A stretch of 64,000 nt of DNA from Adiantum capillus-veneris (lineage: Eukaryota; Streptophyta; Polypodiopsida; Polypodiales; Pteridaceae): the NCBI GenBank assembly GCA_014529385.2, contig CM043961.1, forward strand, positions 14,152,978-14,216,977, in the 5' to 3' direction. The notes beneath the pieces were generated by a model. That model saw only the letters and a list, made by a program, of their open reading frames with translations, was not told the origin of the DNA and ran no database searches. Positions 28,958 to 39,375 of the stretch are shown here, one piece after another. The number at the start of each line of letters is the position of its first letter. Positions within the stretch are counted from its first letter, which is position 1. Made by a program: the position numbers and the translations under genes.

Positions 28958-30841
28958 CTATTGATGGAGTTTTTGATGTGTTGAAGATGATTCTTCTTCG
29001 CCATTGGATGTAGTGGTTGAACTTTCCTCGTCGCTTGAGCCAAAACTCTCTTCACTTACTTCATCAGCCGTGGTCTCATAGTTGATGTCGAGCTGCTTTC
29101 CTTCATGCCAATCGTATACTACATGTTGCCCCTTGTTGAGAATCAATTGTCCTCGTCCCCATTTTTGATCTGCATTCACAGCAATGAGCCAAGGCCTCCC
29201 TAGGATGATGGGATAGCCCTCCCCCTTGGCTGGCATAACATACATGTCCACACGTGCATCTATATTACATACAGAAACTTTTACATTCTCGATGATCCCT
29301 AGGCACTTCACACTTGCATTGTTGGCCAACCTAGCTTGACAATTAGAGGATTTAGTGATTTCAAGCCCTAGTCTATTCATGGCTCTTTCCGTGATCACAC
29401 ACATTTGTGCTCCACCATCAACATACACATTGGATACCTTCCTACCCCTTACATAAGCATCTACAATAGGTTCCACATCTTGTTGTGGCTTTGAAGTCAA
29501 TGCCTTTATTGTCACTTTTTCTTTTTTTCTTGGGAGTCTTGTGCTTACAAGTTTGGACCAGTGCCTTCTCACCTTGGGTGATAGATGTAGGAGTTGAGGC
29601 CAAGAAATATTGGGCTTTTGAGTTTGCAGATCTTCTAAGATGTTGTAGGGTTCCATATTCTTTCCTAATGGAAAATCGTTGATGTCGATCTCCCTTCGTC
29701 TTGACCTCTGCTTCTTGCCTCCTTCCTCCTTCTTTGACTTTTTCTTCCTCTCCTTCCTTGTAGGTTCTGACTCTTCATTCCTTGTGTCTTCATCCTTGTT
29801 GTGTGCTCTTGTGCGCTTTTCTGCTGGCATAAAATCAAAATGTATAGGGCTCACCTCTATCTCCTCTTCCAGCTTTATGACATTTACTCCCCTCTCTTCG
29901 TCCACTGGTGAGACAGGAGGGATGTTTGCCACTAAAGGTGGTGGTGGTCGACGAAGAATTTGCGGGGCTTGAGCATGCTCTTGCTGCACCATGAGCGGAG
30001 GGGGTCTAGGAGGGTATATGTCCCCTGGAAGCCTTCGAGGGTGCGGGCAATTATACATGCCATGACCAACTTCGTTGCAATTCCAACATCTCAACTCTTG
30101 TGCTTGATGTCGTTGATTGCGATTCCCTTCTCTTGGTTGTCGTTGTTGGGGTAGGCCCTGCACTAGATTCAAGGTGAGACTCTCTAGTTGTTGATTTAAT
30201 CTTTGCAAGATCTCTTGTTGTGATCCTTCCCCTATTTGTGAAGTTTGGGCAAGAGAGCCCCTAACTTGTGCTCCCATGCTTGGTGAAGAATCCCTCTCAA
30301 TGACTTCATTTAGGTCCCTTGTTCTATGTGCTTGAAAATTTAACTTCTTGAATTTGACCATGGCCACCTCACGTGCGTCCTCAAATGTTGATGGGAATTT
30401 TAACTCTACCTTAGTCTTCAAAATTGGATACAAGCCAGCCATGAACCTATCTTTCTTTAGAAAGTTTGGTGCACCACCTTGGTTTTGTAAGGTAGTCTCC
30501 CATCTTTCCCATAGGTTAAGGAAAACGGCCTCATAAGATGGGTAGTCTTCAAGGAATACCTGTTTATGTTGAAGTAGACAATTCCAAAGACCCTCTAGAG
30601 TATCTCCTTGCCCAAATTTGGCAAGAAAAATTGCACGTAGCCTCTCCCAATTGGTTTTGTTTTGAGGTTGCAAGGCCTCGTACCATGCCTTAGCCTCCCC
30701 TTTGAGAACGAGTGGAAAAGCACGCAGCTTTACCTCTTCTTGATCTCTCCCAGAGATGAGGTGTGCCATCTCCAAATTATCCAGAAATTCTTGTGCATCC
30801 TCACCATTTTTAGAATGAAAGGTAGGAAAAGTGCTTGACAT
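28958..30841 (-). CDS. RE-C gag and aspartic protease
   Basis: The frame is open up to a GTG at 30898; I take ATG 30841 (MSSTFPTF) as the likely start. A capsid domain (retrotransposon gag type: FLDNLEMAHLI, LKGEAKAWYEAL, WERLRAIFLAKFG) is followed by a normal Cys-X2-Cys-X4-His-X4-Cys zinc knuckle (CWNCNEVGHGMYNC), a Pro-rich and basic linker, and a protease with DGGA in place of the usual DSGA or DTGA and ILGRPW downstream. The C-terminus is Ser/Glu-rich and overlaps the pol frame. Role: particle assembly and processing. Confidence 0.9.
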   Translation of the reverse strand: MSSTFPTFHSKNGEDAQEFLDNLEMAHLISGRDQEEVKLRAFPLVLKGEAKAWYEALQPQNKTNWERLRAIFLAKFGQGDTLEGLWNCLLQHKQVFLEDYPSYEAVFLNLWERWETTLQNQGGAPNFLKKDRFMAGLYPILKTKVELKFPSTFEDAREVAMVKFKKLNFQAHRTRDLNEVIERDSSPSMGAQVRGSLAQTSQIGEGSQQEILQRLNQQLESLTLNLVQGLPQQRQPREGNRNQRHQAQELRCWNCNEVGHGMYNCPHPRRLPGDIYPPRPPPLMVQQEHAQAPQILRRPPPPLVANIPPVSPVDEERGVNVIKLEEEIEVSPIHFDFMPAEKRTRAHNKDEDTRNEESEPTRKERKKKSKKEEGGKKQRSRRREIDINDFPLGKNMEPYNILEDLQTQKPNISWPQLLHLSPKVRRHWSKLVSTRLPRKKEKVTIKALTSKPQQDVEPIVDAYVRGRKVSNVYVDGGAQMCVITERAMNRLGLEITKSSNCQARLANNASVKCLGIIENVKVSVCNIDARVDMYVMPAKGEGYPIILGRPWLIAVNADQKWGRGQLILNKGQHVVYDWHEGKQLDINYETTADEVSEESFGSSDEESSTTTSNGEEESSSTHQKLHQ

Positions 30842-30894
30842 TTTTACAATATAAGGAGGCTTGTGTACCACAAAGTTTTGACTACGATGAGTGA

Positions 30895-31107
30895 TCACAT
30901 CAAAATGAAAATATATACATCAAGTGTTAGTTCATAATTTATCATAGGCAAAATAAAAGGGTTGATTGAGGCATTAATTTCATTAAGGCGAGTGGGTCCA
31001 AAAATTCTCCTAATGGTTGCTTGAAATCTAAATTTTGTAGCAATTATGATGTGCACAGATTGACGAGCTATGGGTGTAAAAGGAGAAGCAGTTCCAGGTA
31101 GGTTCAT
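30895..31107 (-). CDS. Paired small protein B in the RE-C leader (70 aa)
   Basis: It reads PIARQSVHIII, FQATIRRIFGPTRLNEI, SINPFILPMINYE and LDVYIFILM, clearly homologous to the RE-B protein at 22246-22458. Its TGA (30897-30895) is the point where the gag frame becomes usable (GTG 30898), and the first gag ATG is 54 nt further on. It lies outside the LTR here, between LTR and gag. Small, soluble-looking and of unknown function. The homologue in a different element class argues for a real protein. Confidence 0.65.
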   Translation of the reverse strand: MNLPGTASPFTPIARQSVHIIIATKFRFQATIRRIFGPTRLNEINASINPFILPMINYELTLDVYIFILM

Positions 31108-31190
31108 GTGACAATGTGTTCTCCTTTTTCTTTCTCTTGAAGAAAGATTCCTTTGAGTGGATCGCTATCTAAGCGCCTCTTGTCCCTGCC

Positions 31191-31403
31191 TCAAAACAAA
31201 ATAAAAACATGGACATCAAATGAATCATCATAATTAATGAATGGAAGAATGATGGGATTTGGAGATGCCAAGATTTCACCGAGTCTTTCTGCTCCAAACA
31301 TAAAAACAATGCGTTGTTGGTAAAAAAATTTGCGATCTACACAAATGTTAATTCTGATGCGTTGTGAAAAATGAAAAGCATATGGTGCAACTCTATTGTT
31401 CAT
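31191..31403 (-). CDS. Paired small protein A in the RE-C leader (70 aa)
   Basis: Start taken at ATG 31403 (Met-Asn-Asn, as in RE-B). It reads RIRINICVDRK, QQRIVFMFGAERLGEIL, NPIILPFINYDD and FDVHVFILF. It lies 53 nt inside the 5' LTR boundary, so it should be the first ORF of the genomic RNA after U5. Protein B starts 83 nt after its stop. Both lie upstream of gag and would have to be translated by reinitiation, or be encoded by a separate transcript. Confidence 0.65.
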   Translation of the reverse strand: MNNRVAPYAFHFSQRIRINICVDRKFFYQQRIVFMFGAERLGEILASPNPIILPFINYDDSFDVHVFILF

Positions 31404-31427
31404 GAGGAGAATAGAAGGCAATTAGGA

Positions 31428-31455
31428 AAGTTCCTCAGTGGGGGCACCACTTTTA
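31428..31455 (-). promoter_or_regulatory. RE-C probable primer-binding site
   Basis: Directly inside the 5' LTR the minus strand reads TAAAAGTGGTGCCCCCACTG. The TGGTGCC start is compatible with a tRNA 3' end, but I cannot assign the tRNA. Confidence 0.45.
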
Positions 31456-33229
31456 TGAGAGTGGATTTTTTGAGATGGGGCTCAACTCCAGGCTCCCACC
31501 AGACAACCACTCCGTGAGACCCTACACACGCATATTTCTTAGGGGCACCACCCTCTTTTATGGAGAAAGAAGGAAACCAAAACAAACCATATACAACACA
31601 CACACACACACACACACACTCACACCTTCCTTATGTGCTTCAACACAAAATGCCCTTCAACCATTCAACACACACTCCTTAAGCAATCCCTTTGAACACT
31701 GCACAAACTCACATGCAAAGATTGACCTTCACCATATTAGTGCTCATATACTTCTAAGAAAAGCAAGAACAAAACCTCAAAACTCAAAACACCATAATGC
31801 ACAAATACTTGACAACTCCTTTCCTTTCCCAAAAGAAGAGACTACTTACACACATAAGGCGGCATGCATAGAGAGCTCTTCTCCATCTATGCAGCCCCAA
31901 GACTTACTTACACACAACATAAGGAGAGAAGCCAAGCAAATAGACACCATGGTGCACAAAAACTTTCTCAACAAACAAGCAACCCAATGAGCACAAAATA
32001 TGAGAAGCTGCCAAGATAGGCTTACCAATTTTACATGCGTTTAGAGCAAAAGTGTGACGACGACACCCCAATTGCAACAATTTGTTGATCAAACCATGAA
32101 ATAGATCATTGAACTTGATATCCTTGCTCTCATATAGAATCTACAATCCTTATTTAGGGATGAGTATGTAAGGTCCCCAACCCGCCTATACCGAGATCGG
32201 GATGGGATCCTTGACAGGTCTCTAGGCCTTATAAAAATCGGAGTCTCTAAACAAGAAAAATCCAAGGAATAAACCTTTGCCATTGACAATGGCTTGGGTC
32301 TATATCCCTAGAAGAAGACCTAGTCCTATCTCGCAGCGGAAACGGGACAATATATTCAATACGGCCTAAAAAAATTTCTTATTCCGGCCCTATAACTGCC
32401 ACAATTTGGGCTAAGGTATCCTCAACCAACGCTTTTTTCCCCCTAACAGATGTGAGGGCACAACCGTTGGTGGACTCCTCTTTCAAGTGAAGTTTCTAAA
32501 CGTTTTAGTGCGCAGGGATGGATAGTTACCTGACTAATCAGGTCCACCCGTCCATGATTGACAACCTTAGTCAATCCCCACTTACCACCCGGCACTCACA
32601 CAAGATTCATTTATCTTATTATTACATTTAAAATAATGGTTTCTTTTAACGTTCCATCACAGTAATTCCTTGAAGACAGCATTGAAAGCATTCTTTCAGA
32701 AAACAAACATCTTTAAACTTAAGACAGGGTACTGTCAATCAAAAAATTATCCATAATAACCATGACCAATACTCGTCTTGTCTCAAGACCACCTAAGGGT
32801 GAAAAACGGCACCCATTCCTTATTCAAATCCGGAGTGGATAAACCCCCACCCAAGGTTCCGGGTGCCCATACACCAAACCAGTTGCCCATACAACCGAGC
32901 GGCTCCCCTAGGATAAAAAACGGTATCCTAACTTATGTAGAAACATCAAGACATGACACGGAGTAGAAACTCATCGTTCATGGGGGTAACCGACTTAACC
33001 GTGGCTAGAAAGCCAATCATTATCATCAATTTATATCAAGGAGTAGGAGGTGTCTTGAGACAAGCTGTCTTAAGGATGATCAAACATATCTTTCCTAATT
33101 CAACCAGTTTTAACCCAAACAATTCTTTCCTATATTATAAACAAATACACGTTGGAAGTTACCTTCCGTTTTTAGCCAGTTTATCCTTCTTACGTATGCA
33201 ATGCTAACTTATAAAAGAACTTAAACTAA

Positions 33230-33424
33230 TTACAGGTTTAAATTGAATAATGGGAAACCCACCTGGGATTGATTGGCCATCTGTTGTTGCGCTGGTGCCT
33301 GAAGACTCTCATCCGTAGGCCTACTACTAGGCCCGGCTTCGTCGTCGTGCGACGCTCTAGTTTGTTTTGAAGCTACTGCCTCATCATCAGATGTAGGATT
33401 TTCTCGGGTTCTTTTTGGTGCCAT
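33230..33424 (-). CDS. Short ORF in LTR-E, possibly the first exon of a spliced gag
   Basis: 64 codons starting MAPKRTRENPTSDDE, hydrophilic and basic then acidic, like the N-termini of many gag proteins. After the codons for MANQSQ the DNA reads CAG then GTGGGT, a good 5' splice site at about 33266, so the last residues may be intronic. It lies about 2.4 kb after the presumed TATA box on the same strand. Confidence 0.4.
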   Translation of the reverse strand: MAPKRTRENPTSDDEAVASKQTRASHDDEAGPSSRPTDESLQAPAQQQMANQSQVGFPLFNLNL

Positions 33425-33999
33425 AACTTCTTATCCGTTTAAAAAGGACGCCTAATCATTAGGTAAATAAATCAAAATCTAGACTTAGCCTTTATATTCA
33501 ACCATAACCCGTCCAAGGTTAAATTTATAGTCTTATTTGATAAATTCTTGACCTAGTAATTTCTTATTTGTCTATATAAGCATGATAACTTCTTCCACCG
33601 CTTCCCTAAGGGTTTTCTAAGCTCTCCGAACTTTCTTATAATTATCTATATCTTTTTCCTAATTTTTCTATCAACTTTTAAGCTAATAATTTACTTATTT
33701 TGGGCTTAATATTCATTGTATTTAATTTCTCTTAAAGATTTCAATTCCTTAACTTGATATCATAGGTTTACACTTACTATAATTTTCCTAAAAACTTTTG
33801 ACCACAAAGTCTATTTATTTTAATTAATCATTCGCTAAAAATAGGACTTTTGGTCAATTATAATTTCTAATCTCATCAATTAACTATGGTATAATTACCA
33901 CAAGTAGATAAAGATATTTTTGACCTCTCGTAATTATATTATTATTTTCTAACTTAATTATATAATTTCCATCTTCAATTTTCAACTAAAGATAGTGTA

Positions 34000-35360
34000 A
34001 TTTGACTTAGATAAATATCTATACTACTTTTCTAACCTTGAAATAATTATCACAGCCTCTTTACCCTATAATATAGCTCTAATAAATAGCATGTATCTAT
34101 AGCACACGCTTTACAAATTTCCCCCTTTATTTTTTAGTTAAAAACAGTATAATTTGGCTTGGATAAATATCTATACTACTTTTATAACCTTGGTATATTT
34201 ATCATGGCCTCTTGACCCTATAATAAAGCTCTAAAAAATAGCATGTAATTATAGCACATGATTTACTAATTTCCCCCTTTACTTTCTAGCTAGAAACAAT
34301 ATAATTTGACTTAAATAAATATCTATACTACTTTTATAAACTTGGCATAATTATCACGGCCTCTTAACCCTATAATACAGCTCTGATAAATAGCATATAA
34401 TCATATAGCATGATTTACTAATTTCCACCAAAATTAGTATATTTTGACTTAGATAAATATTTATACTACTTTTCTAACCTTGGCATAATTATCAAGGCCT
34501 TTTTACCCTATAATACAGCTCTAATAAATAGCATGTAATCATATAGCATGATTTACTAATTTCCCTCTTTAATTTTTATCTAAAAATGGTGTAATTTGAC
34601 TTAGATAAATATCTATACTACTTTTCTAACCTTGGCATAATTATCACGGCCTCTTTACCCTATAATATAGCTCTGATAAATAGCATGTAATCATATATCA
34701 TGATTTACTAAATTCCCTCTTTAGTTTTTAGCTAAAAATAGTGTAATTTGACTTAGATAAATATCTATACTACTTTTCTAACCTTGGAATAATTATCACG
34801 GCCTCTTTACCCTATAATACAGCACCAAAAAATAGCATGTAATTATAGCACATGATTTACTAATTTCCCCTTTTAATTTACCCCTAAAAATAGCGTAATT
34901 CCACTAAGATAATTAGTTAAACTAATTTTCTGAGCTTCTCCTAACTATCACAGGTTTATTAACACCTAATTAACCACTGATAAATTTATCTCAACAATTA
35001 AAGTCAATTTACTAATTTCCCCTATTTAAATTGGTCAAAAAACAGAGTAATTCTACCTAATTAATTAGCTAGATTCATTATCTGAGCTTTTCCTAATTAT
35101 CATGGGTTTCTTAACACCCAATTAACCACTGATAAATATATTATAGTAATTGAAATCAATTTACTAATTTCCCCTATTTAAATAGCTCAAAAAACAGAGT
35201 AATTCTGCATAATTAATTAGCTAGATTCATTATCTGAGCTTTTCCTAATTATCACGGGTTCCTTAATACCCAATTAACCACTGATAAATATTTTATAGCA
35301 ATTGAAATCAATTTACTAATTTCCCCTATTTAAATAGCTCAAAAAATAGAGTAATTCTAC
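34000..35360. repeat. Tandem array of about 150-bp units in LTR-E
   Basis: About nine degenerate units, recognised by ATAAATATCTATACTACTTT and TTTACTAATTTCCCC blocks, with steps of roughly 140-165 bp. The last three units form a distinct subtype. Strongly A/T-rich and non-coding. Confidence 0.85.
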
Positions 35361-37581
35361 ATAATTAATTAGGAAAATTACTCAGAAAATTATAGGATAA
35401 TTTTCCTAGCTTAATGACTGTCTAATTCAACTCTGATAATTATCTCATCTTAATCTAATCTTAATTAATATATTTATCATTAATTCATGGTTAATTTGGC
35501 TAATTTCAGCCATAATATGATAGGATAATTGATTAGCTTAATATTACTAAGCTTAATTAAAATAATCAGCAGAGATTAATTAATTTAAAGAGGTTTAAGG
35601 AGCATGCATAGGCCTAATCTTTGATTTATTAACAATTTATCTTAATCTAACCTTGCTAATTAAGAAGGATTAAGTTAATTACCGTTAGGATTAATCAATT
35701 AGAGATTAAACTCTAATGATTTCTGCGTAGTGTTATCTCTAGATGAGAGAGAGAGTAGCAAGGCTCCGAGTCTGTGTAAAATGTGAAGCTAGGGGTCCTA
35801 TTTATAGTTTTGTGGCACTCATAAGCTCTCACCGGCTGAAAAAGGCAGCTGCTTGAAGTTCAAGCAGCCCCCAGCAAGTCAAAAAACGACCCCTGCTGCT
35901 AAATGAGTCCTTGGCAGGTCAGTGATGACCCTCCCATTACTTGTCAGCTTTTAAAATGTCAATTTTGCTATAATTTGACCTATTTTTGCTTAATTGGTAA
36001 ATATCTTGTAAATATCTGGGAGACCTTTAATAAAGTCTATGCTTAAATGATTACTGTAACCCTTCAATTTTTCTATTTTACTCAATTCACAGTGTAAACT
36101 TCCAGGGGTCATAGCTACGCCAGTTTTTATCGGAATTCAATTCTGAAAATTTATAGCCCGGGGTTTGCTGTGCTTAAGATTCCAAAAATACCAATATTTG
36201 CCATGGTCGGACAATTCTACATTGCTTTTTCAATAATCATATCAGTTTGATTAAGCTTATACAACCTTTAAGGTTTCAGAAACTGGAAACCTTACAGAGT
36301 ATGATAAGAGAAATGTTTGCAAGAGAATGGTAGCAATAGCATATTGATGCTCTCTCTATGGTGCCGCTTATGATAGCGAGCTTAGGAAATGGATAGGGAG
36401 ATAAGAGGAGAGAGACATTAGGGCTTCCCTAACCTTAGAGGAGCTTATTTGCAGCAATGGAGTAGGTGTGTGTTTTTGTGCTTGCCAAAGGGCCTTTTTA
36501 TAGCTGTACAAGACCTTGGGTTAGGTTAAACTTGACTAGGGTAGGTAATTAACCATAGTTAGCTTCCCTTTTGACCATTCCTTCAATTATGCAAATAAGG
36601 GACTTATTTTTTCATTAAAAATAGCCTTTTAGGTCGTGGTGGCTCCATAAGGGTTGATAATGTATGTGGGCCCCACCATGATGTCCCTCCAGTGGCCCCT
36701 GCAGAGTGTCCCCATCCTGTTTGTTGTGTCTCTGGAAGCATCTTGAGCCGACCCCTCCACATGTAAATGGTTTTTAACTCCCCATTGGTATTTTAGAATG
36801 TTGGAGAAGTCAAGAAAACTTTTCACCTTTGTGGTTTACCTGATTGTAACTTTGACCTGCAGTAATAGTGTCCGCAGCACCTTGTTTTCACCATAACTTT
36901 CAGCCTGTAACTCGGAATTGGGTGCTGTAAAAGGCAAAGTTGACCTTCTCAAAGTGTTTAAGCTGATTTTGGAGTGTTCCTCAAGTATACCCACGAGATA
37001 AGGTGTTCAAGATGCATCCAAAACACCTTTTGAACCAAGTCTCCTTGTAGGGGGCCCTTTAGCATGCATCCAAGGTGTAGCATGCTTTTTCAAAAGGGAA
37101 TCCACCTTAAACAAATGAGGTAGGCTCCAATAAAGTTTGATTTATTAGAGATATACATTATATTTAAGATTTGTTGACCAACACAAGTAAATGATCCAAG
37201 ACTTGGGTCACATAGTGGTGGGGAAGGGAAGGCCTACAAGGTTAACCCTACCCTTGAGAGAAGATGGGTAAGATAAGTGCCCATAAATTATTTATTTACA
37301 AATTATGGGATGTAGATAGCTGTTTCAATTAGTAAAGGTAATTAATTAAAATAATATACAGTAAAAAACTAGGAGAGTAGAATTAAGTTTACTATTTACA
37401 TTTAGCATGAAGAGAGAAATATGATGTAAATGCATAAAGATCTAAGAAGGGTAAGGTGTTTGTATGGAAAAAGGCTATTGCGGAAAGAGAGAATGTACAC
37501 TAGGTGAAAACTTTGATAAAAAATATATACATTTGAGTAGAAATGTAGTGCAAATGCAAGGTTACCATTTAACGCTACTCA

Positions 37582-38007
37582 ATGGTAGTAAACACTATAC
37601 GTCCTTCAACCTCAACTTCTGACAAAATGGTAAAGCCTACTTATATAGCTTCTAAGTTTGATGATTCTATGCTAGATGAACTTGTGAAGGGAATGCGTGA
37701 CTTGAAGGTGAAACTTGCAAAGCTTGAAGACAAAGGCACACCATCAGGGTCACTTCTTAGGCAAAGACAACAGCCCAAGGAAGGGTTTGTTAATAGATGT
37801 ATTTGGTGTGATAGTACATACCATGTAAGAAGGGATTGTGGTGATTTTCATGATGCTTTGTCAAAAGACGTTGTCTTTTTTAAGGATGGTAAAATCCACT
37901 TAAGAGAGACAGGTCTACCCTTGAGAACTAACTTTGGGAAGGGGGGAATGCAAACCTTAGTTGAAAATATGGCAACTAACCATGCCACCTGCCACCTCTT
38001 CAGTTGA
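37582..38007 (+). pseudogene. RE-B gag, C-terminal part with zinc knuckle
   Basis: Continuation of RE-B gag after the RE-C insertion. A coiled-coil-like segment (MLDELVKGMRDLKVKLAKL) is followed by CIWCDSTYHVRRDC, a Cys-X2-Cys-X4-His-X4-Cys zinc knuckle that binds element RNA. The start at ATG 37582 is formed by the RE-C target duplication and need not be native. Confidence 0.7.
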
Positions 38008-38179
38008 GGCAACTACTTATGGAGTTAAAATTGAGCATCTTACTGATGAAGAGGTGAGTGACCATCATGGTCATTTTTGGCCAAATGTCATGCAATTAGC
38101 TAAAAAGGGAAAGCTTACAAAGGAGATTCTACATGAATCAGGTGATTGCATACGTGTAGAAACATGATGGAATGATCCA

Positions 38180-39298
38180 GTGGACTCATTGTCAGTGCAT
38201 GCCTACATTTCAAAATGCCAACAAAATGAGGCGATTGTAGAAGAGAAGTGCAGGCGTGAGAATGCTGATGAAGGACCATCAAAAAGAGCTTCCAAAAGTG
38301 GGGGAAGAAGCGACTCAATGCCTTTCCAAACACCCTCAACACAAGGAGAGTCTCCACCTGAAGTACTCATGGAGGAGTCTACAACAGGAAAGAAGAAAGA
38401 GCCAACAAAAGGTAAGACAAAAGGCCCAACTTATAAACTACAATCTGATATTGAGGTTGCTACAGATTTAAAGAAAGTCTTGGAGGAAAGGATCTTGAAT
38501 AGCAAGATTGAGTTTACTCTGGGAGAAGTTCTTGGAATTGCAAAGAGTTAATTCCATGAGGAGATCATTGACATCATCAAGAGGAAGAGACAAACCCTTG
38601 CTGAAGTTTCTCGTCCACAGGTTGAAGGGGAAACCTCGAAGACACAAGGGATGTAGCTGCAAAATAAGGAGGATGATGGAGCTATGGTAGGATGCTACCA
38701 ATCTAGTGGGAGAGTGAAGCAAGTGCATTTCTCAAATGATGATGAAGAAGTTGAAGATATTCCTAGGAGTTACTATTCATGAAGTCATTGGGCAAGGTCT
38801 ACTACAGAAACTTTGGTCAAGGTAGGTGATCTTGAAGAGCCATTTGTTGCCTTGATTGACCATGGTTCATAAATAAACATAATGTCAAAGAGTCTCTACA
38901 ACAAGTGCAAATGGCCGATGGACATAGATCATGGCTGGATGGTAAAAGTGGCAAACAATTCATCCGGTGAATTGTATGCAGCATGTTCAGGTGTGAAGGT
39001 AACAATAGGTGATGTAAAGATTGACCAAAACTTCTTTGTACAGGATACATCTTCATATCATCTCATCCTTAGAAAAACCTACATTGTGGGAGTTAGAATG
39101 GAAACAAAGGTAATGGATGATGGTTCAGCATATGCTAGGATACGTAGCAAAGATAGTAAACGAGCTGTCCAATTTCTCACAGTTTGTGTAAACCATGAAA
39201 GAAATCGTGACAACCTCAGAGAACATCCTCTACCAAAGGTGAGCAAAGAGTTTCATGATCATAGAGAAATGATGGGTTTTGGCCAAGTACCATTGTAA
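38180..39298 (+). pseudogene. RE-B linker and protease, broken
   Basis: A charged linker (38180-38551) is followed, after stops near 38560-38870, by a protease-like segment: PFVALIDHGS, where DHGS replaces DSGS, a TAA, then INIMSKSL and later YHLILRKTYI where ILGRPW would be expected. Several stops and frame changes make it non-functional. Confidence 0.6.
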
Positions 39299-39375
39299 AG
39301 CGAGATTGCAGTGGTACAGAAAGAAAAAGGGTCTCGCCTGATCCAAAAATAGGTGAAACTTTTTCAACGGGATCC

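Larger units (their letters stand above)
32167..36296 (-). mobile_element. LTR-E: 4.13-kb solo LTR or non-autonomous element
   Basis: It starts TGTAAGGTCC and ends ACCTTACA, flanked by perfect 5-bp GAGTA copies. TG...CA ends, a 5-bp duplication and the absence of gag-pol fit a large solo LTR. Orientation is probably minus: a TATAAATAG lies at about 35808-35818, roughly 480 bp from the 36296 end. It contains a short ORF ending at a good splice donor (33230-33424) and a tandem array of about 150 bp (34000-35360). It is the youngest layer of the nest. It could also be a large retrotransposon derivative whose LTRs I did not recognise; I saw no internal direct repeat of its ends. Confidence 0.85.
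23405..37581 (-). mobile_element. RE-C: Ty3/gypsy element with dual RNase H, inserted in RE-B gag
   Basis: LTRs are at 23405-25395 and 31456-37581, the latter split by LTR-E. Both come to 1991 bp once the insertion and its duplication are removed, with roughly 30 differences by eye (about 1.5%). ATGG flanks both ends (23401-23404 and 37582-37585). On the minus strand: 5' LTR, two small leader ORFs, gag-protease, pol with RT, RNase H, a second RNase H and integrase, a polypurine tract (25400-25413) and the 3' LTR. A second, archaeal-type RNase H between RNase H and integrase is known from the plant Tat lineage, so RE-C is probably Tat-like. It is the most intact element in the window. Confidence 0.92.
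31456..37581 (-). repeat. RE-C 5' LTR, interrupted by LTR-E
   Basis: The two halves, 31456-32166 and 36302-37581, join to a sequence the same length as the 3' LTR. GAGTA is duplicated at the insertion (32162-32166 and 36297-36301). Confidence 0.92.

Noticed and set aside
31475-31990. 171-residue ORF on the + strand
   Set aside because: It lies antisense within the RE-C LTR and matches the same chance frame in the other LTR copy.
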